Below are positions 7,563 to 15,209 of a DNA stretch of 43,723 nt, piece after piece. How positions within the stretch are numbered: position 1 is the first letter of the stretch; each line of letters begins with the position of its first letter. The position numbers and the translations under genes were made by a program. Source of the DNA: Actinobacteria bacterium UBA912 (lineage in GTDB: Bacteria > Actinomycetota > Coriobacteriia > Anaerosomatales > UBA912); contig DBEG01000100.1 of NCBI GenBank assembly GCA_002293965.1, positions 1 to 43,723 of the forward strand, written 5' to 3'. The notes under the pieces were generated by a model. It did not search any database, was not told the origin of the DNA, and saw nothing but the letters and a program-made list of their open reading frames with translations.

Positions 7563-8698
7563 GCTCAGATCTCATGGATGCCTTGAAGACACTCGCACGC
7601 GAGAAGAATATCGATGAGTTCGACATGATCGATAAGCTCCAGCAGCAACTGGCCGCTACCTACCGGCGCATCATGGAGCTCGATAATGACACCAGGGTGG
7701 TTCTGGACACGGAGACGGGCAGAATCTACGTCTATGAACTTGTCCCGGTCGGCGGGACGGAAGAAGAGCCTATCCTTGAGGAGCGCGACATCACACCCAA
7801 GGACGTCTCTAGGATTGCTGCACAGGCTGCGAAAGGCGTCATCACACAGATGATCCGCGATGTTGAGAAGGATCGCATCTTCGATGAGTATTCGGATCGG
7901 ATCGGTGAGAGCGTCACCGGTATCGTCCAGCAGTCTGACTCGCGGTATACCCTCATCAAGCTCAGAGAGGGTGTTGAAGCCCTTCTGCCTCCCAGCGAGC
8001 AGCCTCCTAATGAGAGATACGATCACAATCAACGCATCAAGGCCTACATCATCGAGGTCCGTAAGACCTCCAACGAGCCATCTGTTGTCGTGTCCCGGAC
8101 ACATCCCGGATTGATTCGTCGCTTGTTCGAGCTTGAGGTTCCTGAGATCTACGACGGCATAGTCGAGATCAAGAGCGTCGCCAGGGAGCCCGGCATGCGT
8201 AGCAAGATCGCAGTGTCCAGTCGGGAGCCCAGCCTCGATCCGGTGGGAGCCTGTGTCGGCCCCAAGGGCTCGCGAGTCCGAATGATCGTCGGCGAGCTAC
8301 GCGGCGAGCGGATCGACGTCGTTCCGTGGTCGGACAATCCATCCGAGTATGTAGCCAACGCCTTGTCGCCAGCCAAGGTTGCGAGAGTCCAGGTGGATCT
8401 TGAGACGCACACCGCGACTGTCATGGTCCCAAATGACCAGCTTTCTCTGGCCATCGGCAAGGAGGGACAGAACGCACGTCTGGCTGCTAAGCTCACCGGG
8501 TGGCGTATCGACATCAAGAGCCTCGCTCAGGCAGGAGCTTCTGGGCAAGTATCTACGGCTACTGGTGAACTCGACTCCGCTACCGCAGACGAAGACGGCC
8601 GTTGTGTCTCCGTCACCTCTACTGGACTGCGCTGTCGTAACCGGTCGATCAAAGGGTCACGGTTCTGTCGAATACACGAAGGGGATTCTGACGCTTAG
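7559..8698 (+). CDS. nusA: Transcription termination/antitermination factor NusA with a Cys/His tail
   Basis: NusA binds RNA polymerase and nascent RNA and controls pausing, termination and antitermination. The 379-residue protein has an N-terminal polymerase-binding domain (about 1-125), an S1 domain (SVTGIVQQ... to about 200) and two KH domains. The KH region includes VGACVGPKGSRVRMIVGEL, ERIDVVPWSDN and LAIGKEGQNARLAAKLTGW. After these the protein has a short acidic linker and the spaced motif C349, C359, C370 and H373, a possible zinc site. Its start overlaps the rimP stop by four bases. Confidence 0.96.
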   Translation: MSSDLMDALKTLAREKNIDEFDMIDKLQQQLAATYRRIMELDNDTRVVLDTETGRIYVYELVPVGGTEEEPILEERDITPKDVSRIAAQAAKGVITQMIRDVEKDRIFDEYSDRIGESVTGIVQQSDSRYTLIKLREGVEALLPPSEQPPNERYDHNQRIKAYIIEVRKTSNEPSVVVSRTHPGLIRRLFELEVPEIYDGIVEIKSVAREPGMRSKIAVSSREPSLDPVGACVGPKGSRVRMIVGELRGERIDVVPWSDNPSEYVANALSPAKVARVQVDLETHTATVMVPNDQLSLAIGKEGQNARLAAKLTGWRIDIKSLAQAGASGQVSTATGELDSATADEDGRCVSVTSTGLRCRNRSIKGSRFCRIHEGDSDA

Positions 8699-9012
8699 TG
8701 GGTACTCAGACCAAATCTCCCATCAGGACCTGCATCGGTTGCCGAGAGTCACAGAACAAGGGCACCCTGATCCGGGTAGTTCGTGGGTCGGACTCCAATA
8801 TTTCCGTCGATTCTTCCGGCAAACTGCCTGGTCGGGGAGCATACCTTCATCCGGATGAAAAGTGCTTCGATCTCGCGGTCAAGCGCAGGCGGTTCGAAGC
8901 TGCCTTACGAGTCAAGCTCTACGAAGATGACACTTCACGTTTGCGGACAGAACTTCGCAACTGTATTGATGATGTTCGTTTCCCTGCAGGCAAGGATGGT
9001 GAAGGCTGCTAA
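8698..9012 (+). CDS. ylxR: YlxR family RNA-binding protein
   Basis: The 104-residue protein carries the family marks RTCIGCR near the N-terminus and GRGAYLH near the middle, followed by a basic RRRFEAAL segment (DUF448/YlxR). The family sits between nusA and infB in many bacteria, and a nucleic-acid or RNase P related role has been proposed. The start is a GTG whose first base is the last base of the nusA stop. The infB start in turn overlaps its stop by one base, so the three genes are translationally linked. Confidence 0.92.
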   Translation: MGTQTKSPIRTCIGCRESQNKGTLIRVVRGSDSNISVDSSGKLPGRGAYLHPDEKCFDLAVKRRRFEAALRVKLYEDDTSRLRTELRNCIDDVRFPAGKDGEGC

Positions 9013-11432
9013 TGCCCAGTATGCGAGTACACGAGCTGGCTAAGGAATTCGGGATGAACTCCCAGGAGCTGTTGGAGCATCTTCAGCGTTTGAAGATCCC
9101 AGCGAAAGGGCACTCTTCCTCTTTGGTCGAAGCTTACGTAGATAAGATCCGAAAAGACCTAGGGCCGGTCATCGCGGAAAAGCAGGCCGAACTCGAGGTC
9201 ATCCGCTTGCAGCAACTCGAAGAAGAGCGTCGTGTTGCCGAGGAGCTGGAAGCCGTGGCCCAGGCGGAGGCTTTAGAGCGTGCCAAGCGCGAGGCAGCCG
9301 CTAGAGCCGAGAGAGAGGCAGCGGAAGCTGCTGCGAAGGCGGAGCGCGAGGCCGAAGAGGCCAACGCAAGAGCGGCAGCTGAAGCCCTACAGGCTGCGCA
9401 AGAGTCGGCAGCCACTGCTCGTGCTGAGCAAGAAAAGCGCGATGCCGAGGAGGCAGCCAGACTAGATAGTGAGGAAGCCGAGCGCTATCGTGCGATGGCT
9501 GAGCAAGCCCAGGCCCAAACTGAGATCAAGACAGCACACGACAGGGTCATTCAAGAGGCAAAGGATGCTGTAGCTGCCGCTGCTCGCGATGGCAAGAAGA
9601 AGAAGAAGAAGCAGAAGCGACAGGAGCAAACCGCCACCACAGTAGATACTGCAACCCCAGTCGAGGTTGTCTCGGCTGGAAAGACCGACGGCGTCCTTAC
9701 CGTTACCGAAGGCGCAACCGTTGGTGAGCTGGCGGTCTTGCTGGATATTGCAACGAGCGAGATCATCAAGAGATTGATGCTCTTGGGAACCATGTTGACA
9801 GTCAACCAGCCGATGCCGCGTGATGTGATGGAACTGGTCGCCGAGGACCTCGGAAGAACGCTGAACATCGTCAGCCTGGAAGAAGAGACCGTTCTGGCCT
9901 TCACCGATGCACCTGAGGATCTCGTTCCGCGATCTCCTGTCGTTACTGTCATGGGTCATGTCGATCACGGAAAGACATCGCTCCTCGATGCCATCCGCGA
10001 GACTGGAGTTGCCCAAACCGAGGCTGGCGGTATCACTCAGCACATCGGTGCCTCTGTGGTCAACCACAAGGATCAGCGGATCACCTTCATCGATACGCCA
10101 GGACACGAGGCCTTCACGGCGATGCGTGCTCGTGGAGCCAAGGTCACTGACATCGCCGTTCTTGTCGTTGCAGCTGACGACGGGGTCATGCCGCAAACGG
10201 TTGAGGCCATCCATCACGCAAAGGCTGCGAAGGTGCCGATAATCATCGCTGTCAACAAGATCGACAAAGAGGGTGCCAACCCTGATCAGGTCCGACAGAT
10301 ACTGACCGAGCACGAAATCGTCCCCGAGGAGTGGGGTGGCAGCAACATCTTCGTCGACGTCTCTGCCAAGAAGCGGATCAACATAGATGAGCTTCTCGAG
10401 ACCATACTCCTCGTCGCTGAAGTCGAGGAGCTTCGCGCCAACCCCAATGCCCCTGCCAGCGGAGTCGTCATCGAGGCCAAGCTCGACAAAGGCCGTGGAC
10501 CCGTTGCAACGATACTGATCCAACGCGGGACGCTCCGTGTCGGTGACTCACTCGTGGCAGGTTCCACCTACGGCCGCGTGAGGGCGCTTGTCGATCCCAA
10601 GGGTGCGACCATCTCTTCGGCCGGTCCTGCTGATCCAGTCGAGGTGCTTGGACTCGGAGGTGTACCGTCCGCCGGAGACGAGTTCCGTGTGTTCGCCGAT
10701 GAGCGCGATGCCAAGAATCTCGCCGAAGAACGTGCGTTGAAACTGCGACTATTGGCACAGGATAGGAAGGTCCATGTCTCGCTGGATGACTTGTTCGCCC
10801 GCATCCAAGAGGGCGACCTTCGTGAACTGAACCTAGTGGTCAAAGCTGATGTCCATGGTTCGATCGAGGCATTGAAGGACGCCCTGGACAAGATGGACCA
10901 AAGCGAGGTCAAGATATCTGTCATCCACTCGGCCGTCGGCGGAATCACTGAGACGGACGTCATGCTGGCCGACGCCTCAGATGCGATCATCATCGGATTC
11001 AATGTCCGTCCTGAGCCCAAGGCCAAGGCCCTCGCTGAGAAGGAAAGCGTGGACTTGAGGATGTACAGGGTCATCTACCAGGCCATCGAGGATATCAACG
11101 CTGCGCGGGTCGGAATGTTGGCGCCTGATGTTGTCGAGACCGACACCGCCCAAGTGGAGGTTCGCGAACTGTTCCGCGTCCCCAAGATCGGTGTCATTGC
11201 CGGATGTTATGTTCTTGATGGTGAGATCAGTCGAGACGATCGTATCCGAATCGTACGTGAGGGATTGATCGTCTACGAAGGCAAGGTCGGCTCGCTCCGG
11301 CGATTCAAGGAAGATGTCAAATCAGTTCGTGGTGGATACGAGTGTGGTATCTCCATCGATGGGTATCAGGATCTCAAGCAAGGTGACTTGATCGAAGGAT
11401 TCAAGATCTCCGAGGTCGCCCGCACAGAATGA
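9012..11432 (+). CDS. infB: Translation initiation factor IF-2
   Basis: IF-2 is the GTPase that brings initiator tRNA to the 30S subunit. The 806-residue protein starts with an IF2 N-terminal domain (MRVHELAKEFGM). A long Ala/Glu/Arg coiled coil follows (about 55-185), then a lysine-rich patch and a second IF2 N-terminal domain. The GTPase motifs are GHVDHGKT (315-322), DTPGHEAF (361-368) and NKID (415-418). C-terminal beta-barrel and tRNA-binding domains follow. It lies between ylxR and rbfA, as usual. Confidence 0.98.
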   Translation: MPSMRVHELAKEFGMNSQELLEHLQRLKIPAKGHSSSLVEAYVDKIRKDLGPVIAEKQAELEVIRLQQLEEERRVAEELEAVAQAEALERAKREAAARAEREAAEAAAKAEREAEEANARAAAEALQAAQESAATARAEQEKRDAEEAARLDSEEAERYRAMAEQAQAQTEIKTAHDRVIQEAKDAVAAAARDGKKKKKKQKRQEQTATTVDTATPVEVVSAGKTDGVLTVTEGATVGELAVLLDIATSEIIKRLMLLGTMLTVNQPMPRDVMELVAEDLGRTLNIVSLEEETVLAFTDAPEDLVPRSPVVTVMGHVDHGKTSLLDAIRETGVAQTEAGGITQHIGASVVNHKDQRITFIDTPGHEAFTAMRARGAKVTDIAVLVVAADDGVMPQTVEAIHHAKAAKVPIIIAVNKIDKEGANPDQVRQILTEHEIVPEEWGGSNIFVDVSAKKRINIDELLETILLVAEVEELRANPNAPASGVVIEAKLDKGRGPVATILIQRGTLRVGDSLVAGSTYGRVRALVDPKGATISSAGPADPVEVLGLGGVPSAGDEFRVFADERDAKNLAEERALKLRLLAQDRKVHVSLDDLFARIQEGDLRELNLVVKADVHGSIEALKDALDKMDQSEVKISVIHSAVGGITETDVMLADASDAIIIGFNVRPEPKAKALAEKESVDLRMYRVIYQAIEDINAARVGMLAPDVVETDTAQVEVRELFRVPKIGVIAGCYVLDGEISRDDRIRIVREGLIVYEGKVGSLRRFKEDVKSVRGGYECGISIDGYQDLKQGDLIEGFKISEVARTE

Positions 11433-11445
11433 TCGAGGTGAAGCG

Positions 11446-11853
11446 ATGAAGGAGACTTCTAGGACTCGCAAGATGAACGAGAGCCTGAGAGAGGCTATCG
11501 CTCTTATATTGCTGGATGCTGTCTCGGACCCTCGTCTGGACTTCGTGACAGTCACCGGGGTAAGGGTATCCCCGGACATGGCTGTAGCCAACGTCTATGT
11601 CACCGCACACGGTGATGCAACCCGGTATCAGGAGGTACTGGCGGGACTGGAGTCCGCAAAAGGTCGCATCAGGGGCATTCTCGGCGGAAAGATCACTACG
11701 CGAGTGACCCCTGAACTGCGGTTCTTCATCGACGACAGTGTCGATGCCGGAATGCGGATCGCTGAGGCTTTGAAGTCGCCACCAGCTTCGCTCATGGCGG
11801 AACACCAGTCCTCTGCAGCTAGCGAATCCAGCGAATCCGACACTTCTGGGTGA
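11446..11853 (+). CDS. rbfA: Ribosome-binding factor A
   Basis: RbfA helps mature the 5' end of 16S rRNA and is needed for cold growth. The 135-residue protein shows the KH-like family pattern: a basic start (TRKMNESLREAIALIL), then DPRLDFVTVTGVRVSPDM, VYVTAHG, and ELRFFIDDSVDAGMRI. A short serine-rich acidic tail follows. It starts 13 bases after infB with a good GAGGTGAAG ribosome site. The start of the next gene lies at or across its stop codon. Confidence 0.94.
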   Translation: MKETSRTRKMNESLREAIALILLDAVSDPRLDFVTVTGVRVSPDMAVANVYVTAHGDATRYQEVLAGLESAKGRIRGILGGKITTRVTPELRFFIDDSVDAGMRIAEALKSPPASLMAEHQSSAASESSESDTSG

Positions 11854-11864
11854 GGCGGCTTTCG

Positions 11865-12836
11865 ATGCACTCCGAGGTCCAAAAGGCTGCGGCGCGCCTG
11901 CTGAAGGCGGATTTCGTCGTTGTAGGCTCCCATACCCAGCCTGACGGGGACGCCATAGGCTCCACGTTGGCGCTCACTTTGGCCTTGCGTTCGGTCGGGG
12001 TTGAAGCAGTCCCGACCCTTGCAGATGTCTGCCCGGTTCCATCGACCTATAGATTTCTGCCGGGCATAGCATTGCTGGTGCCGTTTTCGGAGTTGAAGGA
12101 TGTCGATGTCTTCGTTGCATTGGACACAGCCTCTTCCTCCCGACTAGGAGACTCAGCCAGTCTAGCCGAATCTGCCTCTAGCGTGATCGTCATCGACCAT
12201 CACGGAGACAACCAAGGCTTTGGGGCCATCAACGTGATCGACCCGACAAAAGCCGCCACCGCACACATGGTTTGGGAGTTTCTGTCGGTACTAGGTGCAC
12301 AGCCCACCCAAGAGATTGCACAGTGTTGCTACACGGGTCTGATGACCGACACAGGCCGATTCTCCTATGCCAACACCACCGCGGATGCCCTTCGGTGCGC
12401 CGCTGAGATGCTCGAAGTCGGTGTGGACGCCGCGGAGACCGCAAGGCTCCTATATCAGGAGCTTTCCCCAGCTTACCTCGAGCTTGAGGGCAGAGTGTTG
12501 TCCCGGCTCACCCTTGCCAATAGCGGAAGGGTCGCCTGGTCTTGGTGTACAGAGGAGGATTTCAGGGAGACTGGAGCCGAACTATCGGAAGTCGAGGGAT
12601 TACCAGATGCAGTGAGGCGCATCCAAGGTGTCGACGTGGTGGTGATGCTTCGGATGATCGATGGCGAGATTCGAGGGAACCTGCGCTCTAAGACCGGTTT
12701 CGATGTATCCGCGGTCGCCAGGATATTCGGGGGCGGGGGACATGTCCCAGCTGCCGGCTTCACCTACAAAGGATCGATCCAAACGGTGCTCGATCGATTG
12801 TTGCCGTTGTTGCCTGGCGCTGAATCGGTTTCCTGA
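11865..12836 (+). CDS. nrnA: DHH/DHHA1 phosphoesterase (NrnA-type oligoribonuclease / pAp phosphatase)
   Basis: NrnA-type enzymes degrade short RNAs (nanoRNA) and dephosphorylate pAp. The N-terminal DHH domain shows HTQPDGDAIGS near residue 23, VALDTA, and VIDHHGDN. The C-terminal DHHA1 domain ends with the FGGGGHVPAAGF substrate-binding motif. Length (323 aa) fits. The chosen ATG at 11865 has GAGG nine bases upstream. A GTG at 11850 would give the classical four-base overlap with rbfA but has no visible ribosome site. Position between rbfA and truB is conserved in Gram-positives. Confidence 0.93.
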   Translation: MHSEVQKAAARLLKADFVVVGSHTQPDGDAIGSTLALTLALRSVGVEAVPTLADVCPVPSTYRFLPGIALLVPFSELKDVDVFVALDTASSSRLGDSASLAESASSVIVIDHHGDNQGFGAINVIDPTKAATAHMVWEFLSVLGAQPTQEIAQCCYTGLMTDTGRFSYANTTADALRCAAEMLEVGVDAAETARLLYQELSPAYLELEGRVLSRLTLANSGRVAWSWCTEEDFRETGAELSEVEGLPDAVRRIQGVDVVVMLRMIDGEIRGNLRSKTGFDVSAVARIFGGGGHVPAAGFTYKGSIQTVLDRLLPLLPGAESVS

Positions 12837-13774
12837 TGGCGCGTCGCAACACCACCAACCTGTGCGGCATTCTGCCTATCGACAAGCCTCGCGGACCGTC
12901 CAGCCACGACATGATTAATGTCATCAGGAGACTAAGCGGTGAGGGCAGGGTCGGGCACGCAGGAACTCTGGACCCGATGGCCACAGGACTTTTGGTCGTT
13001 CTTGTCGGCCCGGCAACGCGACTCGCCCGATTCCTGACCGCAGAGGCGAAAACCTACTCCGCCGAAATCACCTTTGGATCAGCCACGGATACCGACGACG
13101 CCGATGGCAGAATCATCTCTGAGATGCCAGTACCATCGAAAGCAAAGGAGATCGCCTTTGCCGAAGCCAGCATCGCGGATATCATCGGTCAGGTGGACCA
13201 ACTCCCGCCGACCTACTCGGCGATCAAACTTGGCGGCACCAAGGCGTATACCGTTGCTCGGCGCGGGGAGACACCCGAGCTGACCCCAAGATCCGTTCGC
13301 ATCCATGATGCACGGCTGATCGCCATCGAGGACGGATCGCAACTGATTTGGGAGATAGAAGTCAAGGTTTCCAAAGGCACGTACATCCGGTCTATAGCCC
13401 GTGACCTCGGCGCAAAGATTGGCACGGCGGCTCACCTCAGTGGGATAAGGAGATTGTGCTCCGGAGCTGTTGATGTGTCCGAAGCGGTCACTACCGATCT
13501 CATCGGACAGCAGGAAAGTCCGGTTTCGAAGTACTTCATTGATCCCGCGAACGCTCTTGCATTCCCGGTGATTGAGATGGCACCCGCTCAGGCCGAGCTG
13601 CTTTCCAATGGCTGCCGATTGTCCGTCGACTCACTTCCAGCCCCCCCTGTTACGGACACCCCGCTAACAGTGGTGGATCCAGACCGCGTAATCGGGATAT
13701 TCGCATCTGATGGCTTCCACTTGAAGCCCTTGCTCGTTCTGCCCGCGAACGCCCCGCTGCAGAGGCACTCATGA
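12836..13774 (+). CDS. truB: tRNA pseudouridine-55 synthase
   Basis: TruB makes pseudouridine 55 in the T-loop of tRNAs. The 312-residue protein has the N-terminal block GILPIDKPRGPSSHD and the catalytic motif GHAGTLDPMATG with nucleophile Asp46. These are followed by TYSAEITFGSATDTDDADG, QLPPTYSAIKLGG and KGTYIRSIARDLG. A C-terminal PUA-like region is less conserved. The start overlaps the nrnA stop by one base, and the ribF start overlaps its own stop by four. Confidence 0.96.
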   Translation: MARRNTTNLCGILPIDKPRGPSSHDMINVIRRLSGEGRVGHAGTLDPMATGLLVVLVGPATRLARFLTAEAKTYSAEITFGSATDTDDADGRIISEMPVPSKAKEIAFAEASIADIIGQVDQLPPTYSAIKLGGTKAYTVARRGETPELTPRSVRIHDARLIAIEDGSQLIWEIEVKVSKGTYIRSIARDLGAKIGTAAHLSGIRRLCSGAVDVSEAVTTDLIGQQESPVSKYFIDPANALAFPVIEMAPAQAELLSNGCRLSVDSLPAPPVTDTPLTVVDPDRVIGIFASDGFHLKPLLVLPANAPLQRHS

Positions 13775-14715
13775 GTCGGGTGGTCACATGGAGTCCGGAA
13801 ATGGAGCATTTGGGTGACTGTGTGCTGACCATCGGAGTCTTCGACGGAGTACACCTCGGACACGTCAACCTGATTACCGAGACTCTGCGCTGCGCAACTC
13901 ACGCCTCGGTCCCTTCGGTCATCATCACATTCGACCGCGATCCTGACACCGTCGTCGGCCCTGCTGCCGACATCGTCCAGCTCCTTTCCCTCGCCGAGAA
14001 GATTGAATGCCTATCCCTGACCGGTGTCGAACACATCGTCATTCTCCCTTTCGATTCCGAGATGGCCGCCCTCTCACCAGGCGACTTCCTCCGCCATATC
14101 GTTCTTCGGTCGATGAACCCGCTGCAAATCATCGTGGGGGAGGACTTTCGCTTCGGCAACAGTGCCGCAGGTGACATCCATCTATTGAAGGAACTTGGTT
14201 TGGAATCAGGTATTGATGTGACTGGGATGGAACTACTAGAGCTTGATGGCGCGCCGGTGAAGTCCACCCGGATCAAAAACCTTCTCTTCGCGGGGGATAC
14301 AGAGACCGCCGGACGGCTTCTGGGCCGCTCACACTCCCTATCCGGTATCGTGATCCATGGTGCAGGTCGCGGGGGTCGGTTGCTCTCGATACCAACGGTC
14401 AACATCCATCCAAACGAAGGTAGTGTTGTGCCTGCGACCGGGGTCTACTCTGGCAAGGCTCGAATCGGCCAGGAGACATACCCTGCCGCAATCTTCGTCG
14501 GTAGCTCGCCGTCTTTCACCGATTCCGTGTTCGGCGTGGAGGCCCATATACTCGGCTTTGCAGATGAGGTCTACGGACGAAAACTGACTCTGGTCTTTGA
14601 GAAACGGTTACGTCGACTTGAGGGATTCGCCTCTCCTGATGCACTTGCGTTGGCGATCATGGCCGACATCGACGTCGTCAGGCGCCTGTCAGACACCGTG
14701 TCAGGATCGTCATGA
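13771..14715 (+). CDS. ribF: Bifunctional riboflavin kinase / FAD synthetase
   Basis: RibF turns riboflavin into FMN and FAD. The 314-residue protein has the N-terminal nucleotidyltransferase domain with TIGVFDGVHLGH (20-31), VGEDFRFGN, and the STRIKNLL segment. The C-terminal kinase domain shows HGAGRGGRLLSIPTVNI (in most relatives the equivalent is G-x-x-x-G-R-x-x-x-x-P-T-x-N) and GVYSGKA. The start shares four bases with the end of truB. A 158-base leader follows before rpsO, so the long operon from rimP probably ends here. Confidence 0.96.
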   Translation: MSRVVTWSPEMEHLGDCVLTIGVFDGVHLGHVNLITETLRCATHASVPSVIITFDRDPDTVVGPAADIVQLLSLAEKIECLSLTGVEHIVILPFDSEMAALSPGDFLRHIVLRSMNPLQIIVGEDFRFGNSAAGDIHLLKELGLESGIDVTGMELLELDGAPVKSTRIKNLLFAGDTETAGRLLGRSHSLSGIVIHGAGRGGRLLSIPTVNIHPNEGSVVPATGVYSGKARIGQETYPAAIFVGSSPSFTDSVFGVEAHILGFADEVYGRKLTLVFEKRLRRLEGFASPDALALAIMADIDVVRRLSDTVSGSS

Positions 14716-14768
14716 GCGAAGCGTCGCTGATTACTCCTGCATGATGGCCCGCAGCATCCTGCGTATTG

Positions 14769-14777
14769 TGGTATCCT
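14769..14777 (+). promoter_or_regulatory. Candidate extended -10 element upstream of rpsO
   Basis: TGGTATCCT fits the extended -10 pattern TGn-TATnnT and lies about 97 bases ahead of rpsO. It shares the ten-base word TTGTGGTATC with the region ahead of rimP. No convincing -35 lies 17 bases upstream. It overlaps one arm of the inverted repeat described separately. Confidence 0.3.
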
Positions 14778-14797
14778 ATTAGGGTTGTATGGATACC
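14770..14797 (+). repeat. Inverted repeat in the rpsO leader
   Basis: GGTATCC (14770-14776) is exactly repeated in inverted form as GGATACC (14791-14797), with 14 bases between. A second possible stem follows: CCGA near 14820 pairs with TCGG near 14832. rpsO leaders in several bacterial groups bind S15 for autoregulation. This region might do that, or it might be an operator around the promoter. Confidence 0.4.
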
Positions 14798-14873
14798 CTG
14801 TCCTTCGATCATCGAATCACCGACGATGTTCATCGGAGAGGGCGAACCCCCGTTAGAAAGGTGAAGATGCACC

Positions 14874-15143
14874 ATGGCTTTGGATAAGGAAATCAAGTCG
14901 CAGATCGTGTCCGAGTACGCAAGGGGCGAAGCGGACACCGGGTCCCCTGAGGTCCAGGTAGCTTTGCTGACCAAGCGCATTCGTGATCTGACCGAGCACC
15001 TCAAGATCCACAAGACGGATCACCACACACGCCGAGGACTTCTGCGACTCGTCGGACAGAGGCGTAATCTGTTGGCTTACCTGAAGAAGTCCGATATCGA
15101 GCGCTACAGGGATCTCATTGCGCGTCTAGGAATCCGTGGTTAG
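14874..15143 (+). CDS. rpsO: Small-subunit ribosomal protein uS15
   Basis: S15 is a primary 16S rRNA binder that organises the central domain of the 30S subunit. Length is exactly the usual 89 residues. The family blocks are visible: DTGSPEVQVALLTKRI, LTEHLKIHKTDHHTRRGLL, VGQRRNLLAYLKK and YRDLIARLGIRG. It starts at ATG 14874 with AAAGGTG upstream. pnp follows at once, as in most bacteria. Confidence 0.98.
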   Translation: MALDKEIKSQIVSEYARGEADTGSPEVQVALLTKRIRDLTEHLKIHKTDHHTRRGLLRLVGQRRNLLAYLKKSDIERYRDLIARLGIRG

Positions 15144-15209
15144 GGAATATCGAAATCACGAATGTAGCCGTTTCCAGAGGGTGCGGCCCGGAACAGGAAG
15201 TGGAAATTG

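Noticed and set aside
9592..9615. AAG/GAA triplet run within infB
   Set aside because: It encodes the lysine-rich linker of IF-2 that is normal for the family; it is not a separate repeat element.
9462..10523. Long - strand open frame (353 codons) opposite infB
   Set aside because: It is antisense to the strongly conserved IF-2 GTPase domain, has no ribosome site, and its product is a low-complexity leucine-rich mirror of the + strand codons.
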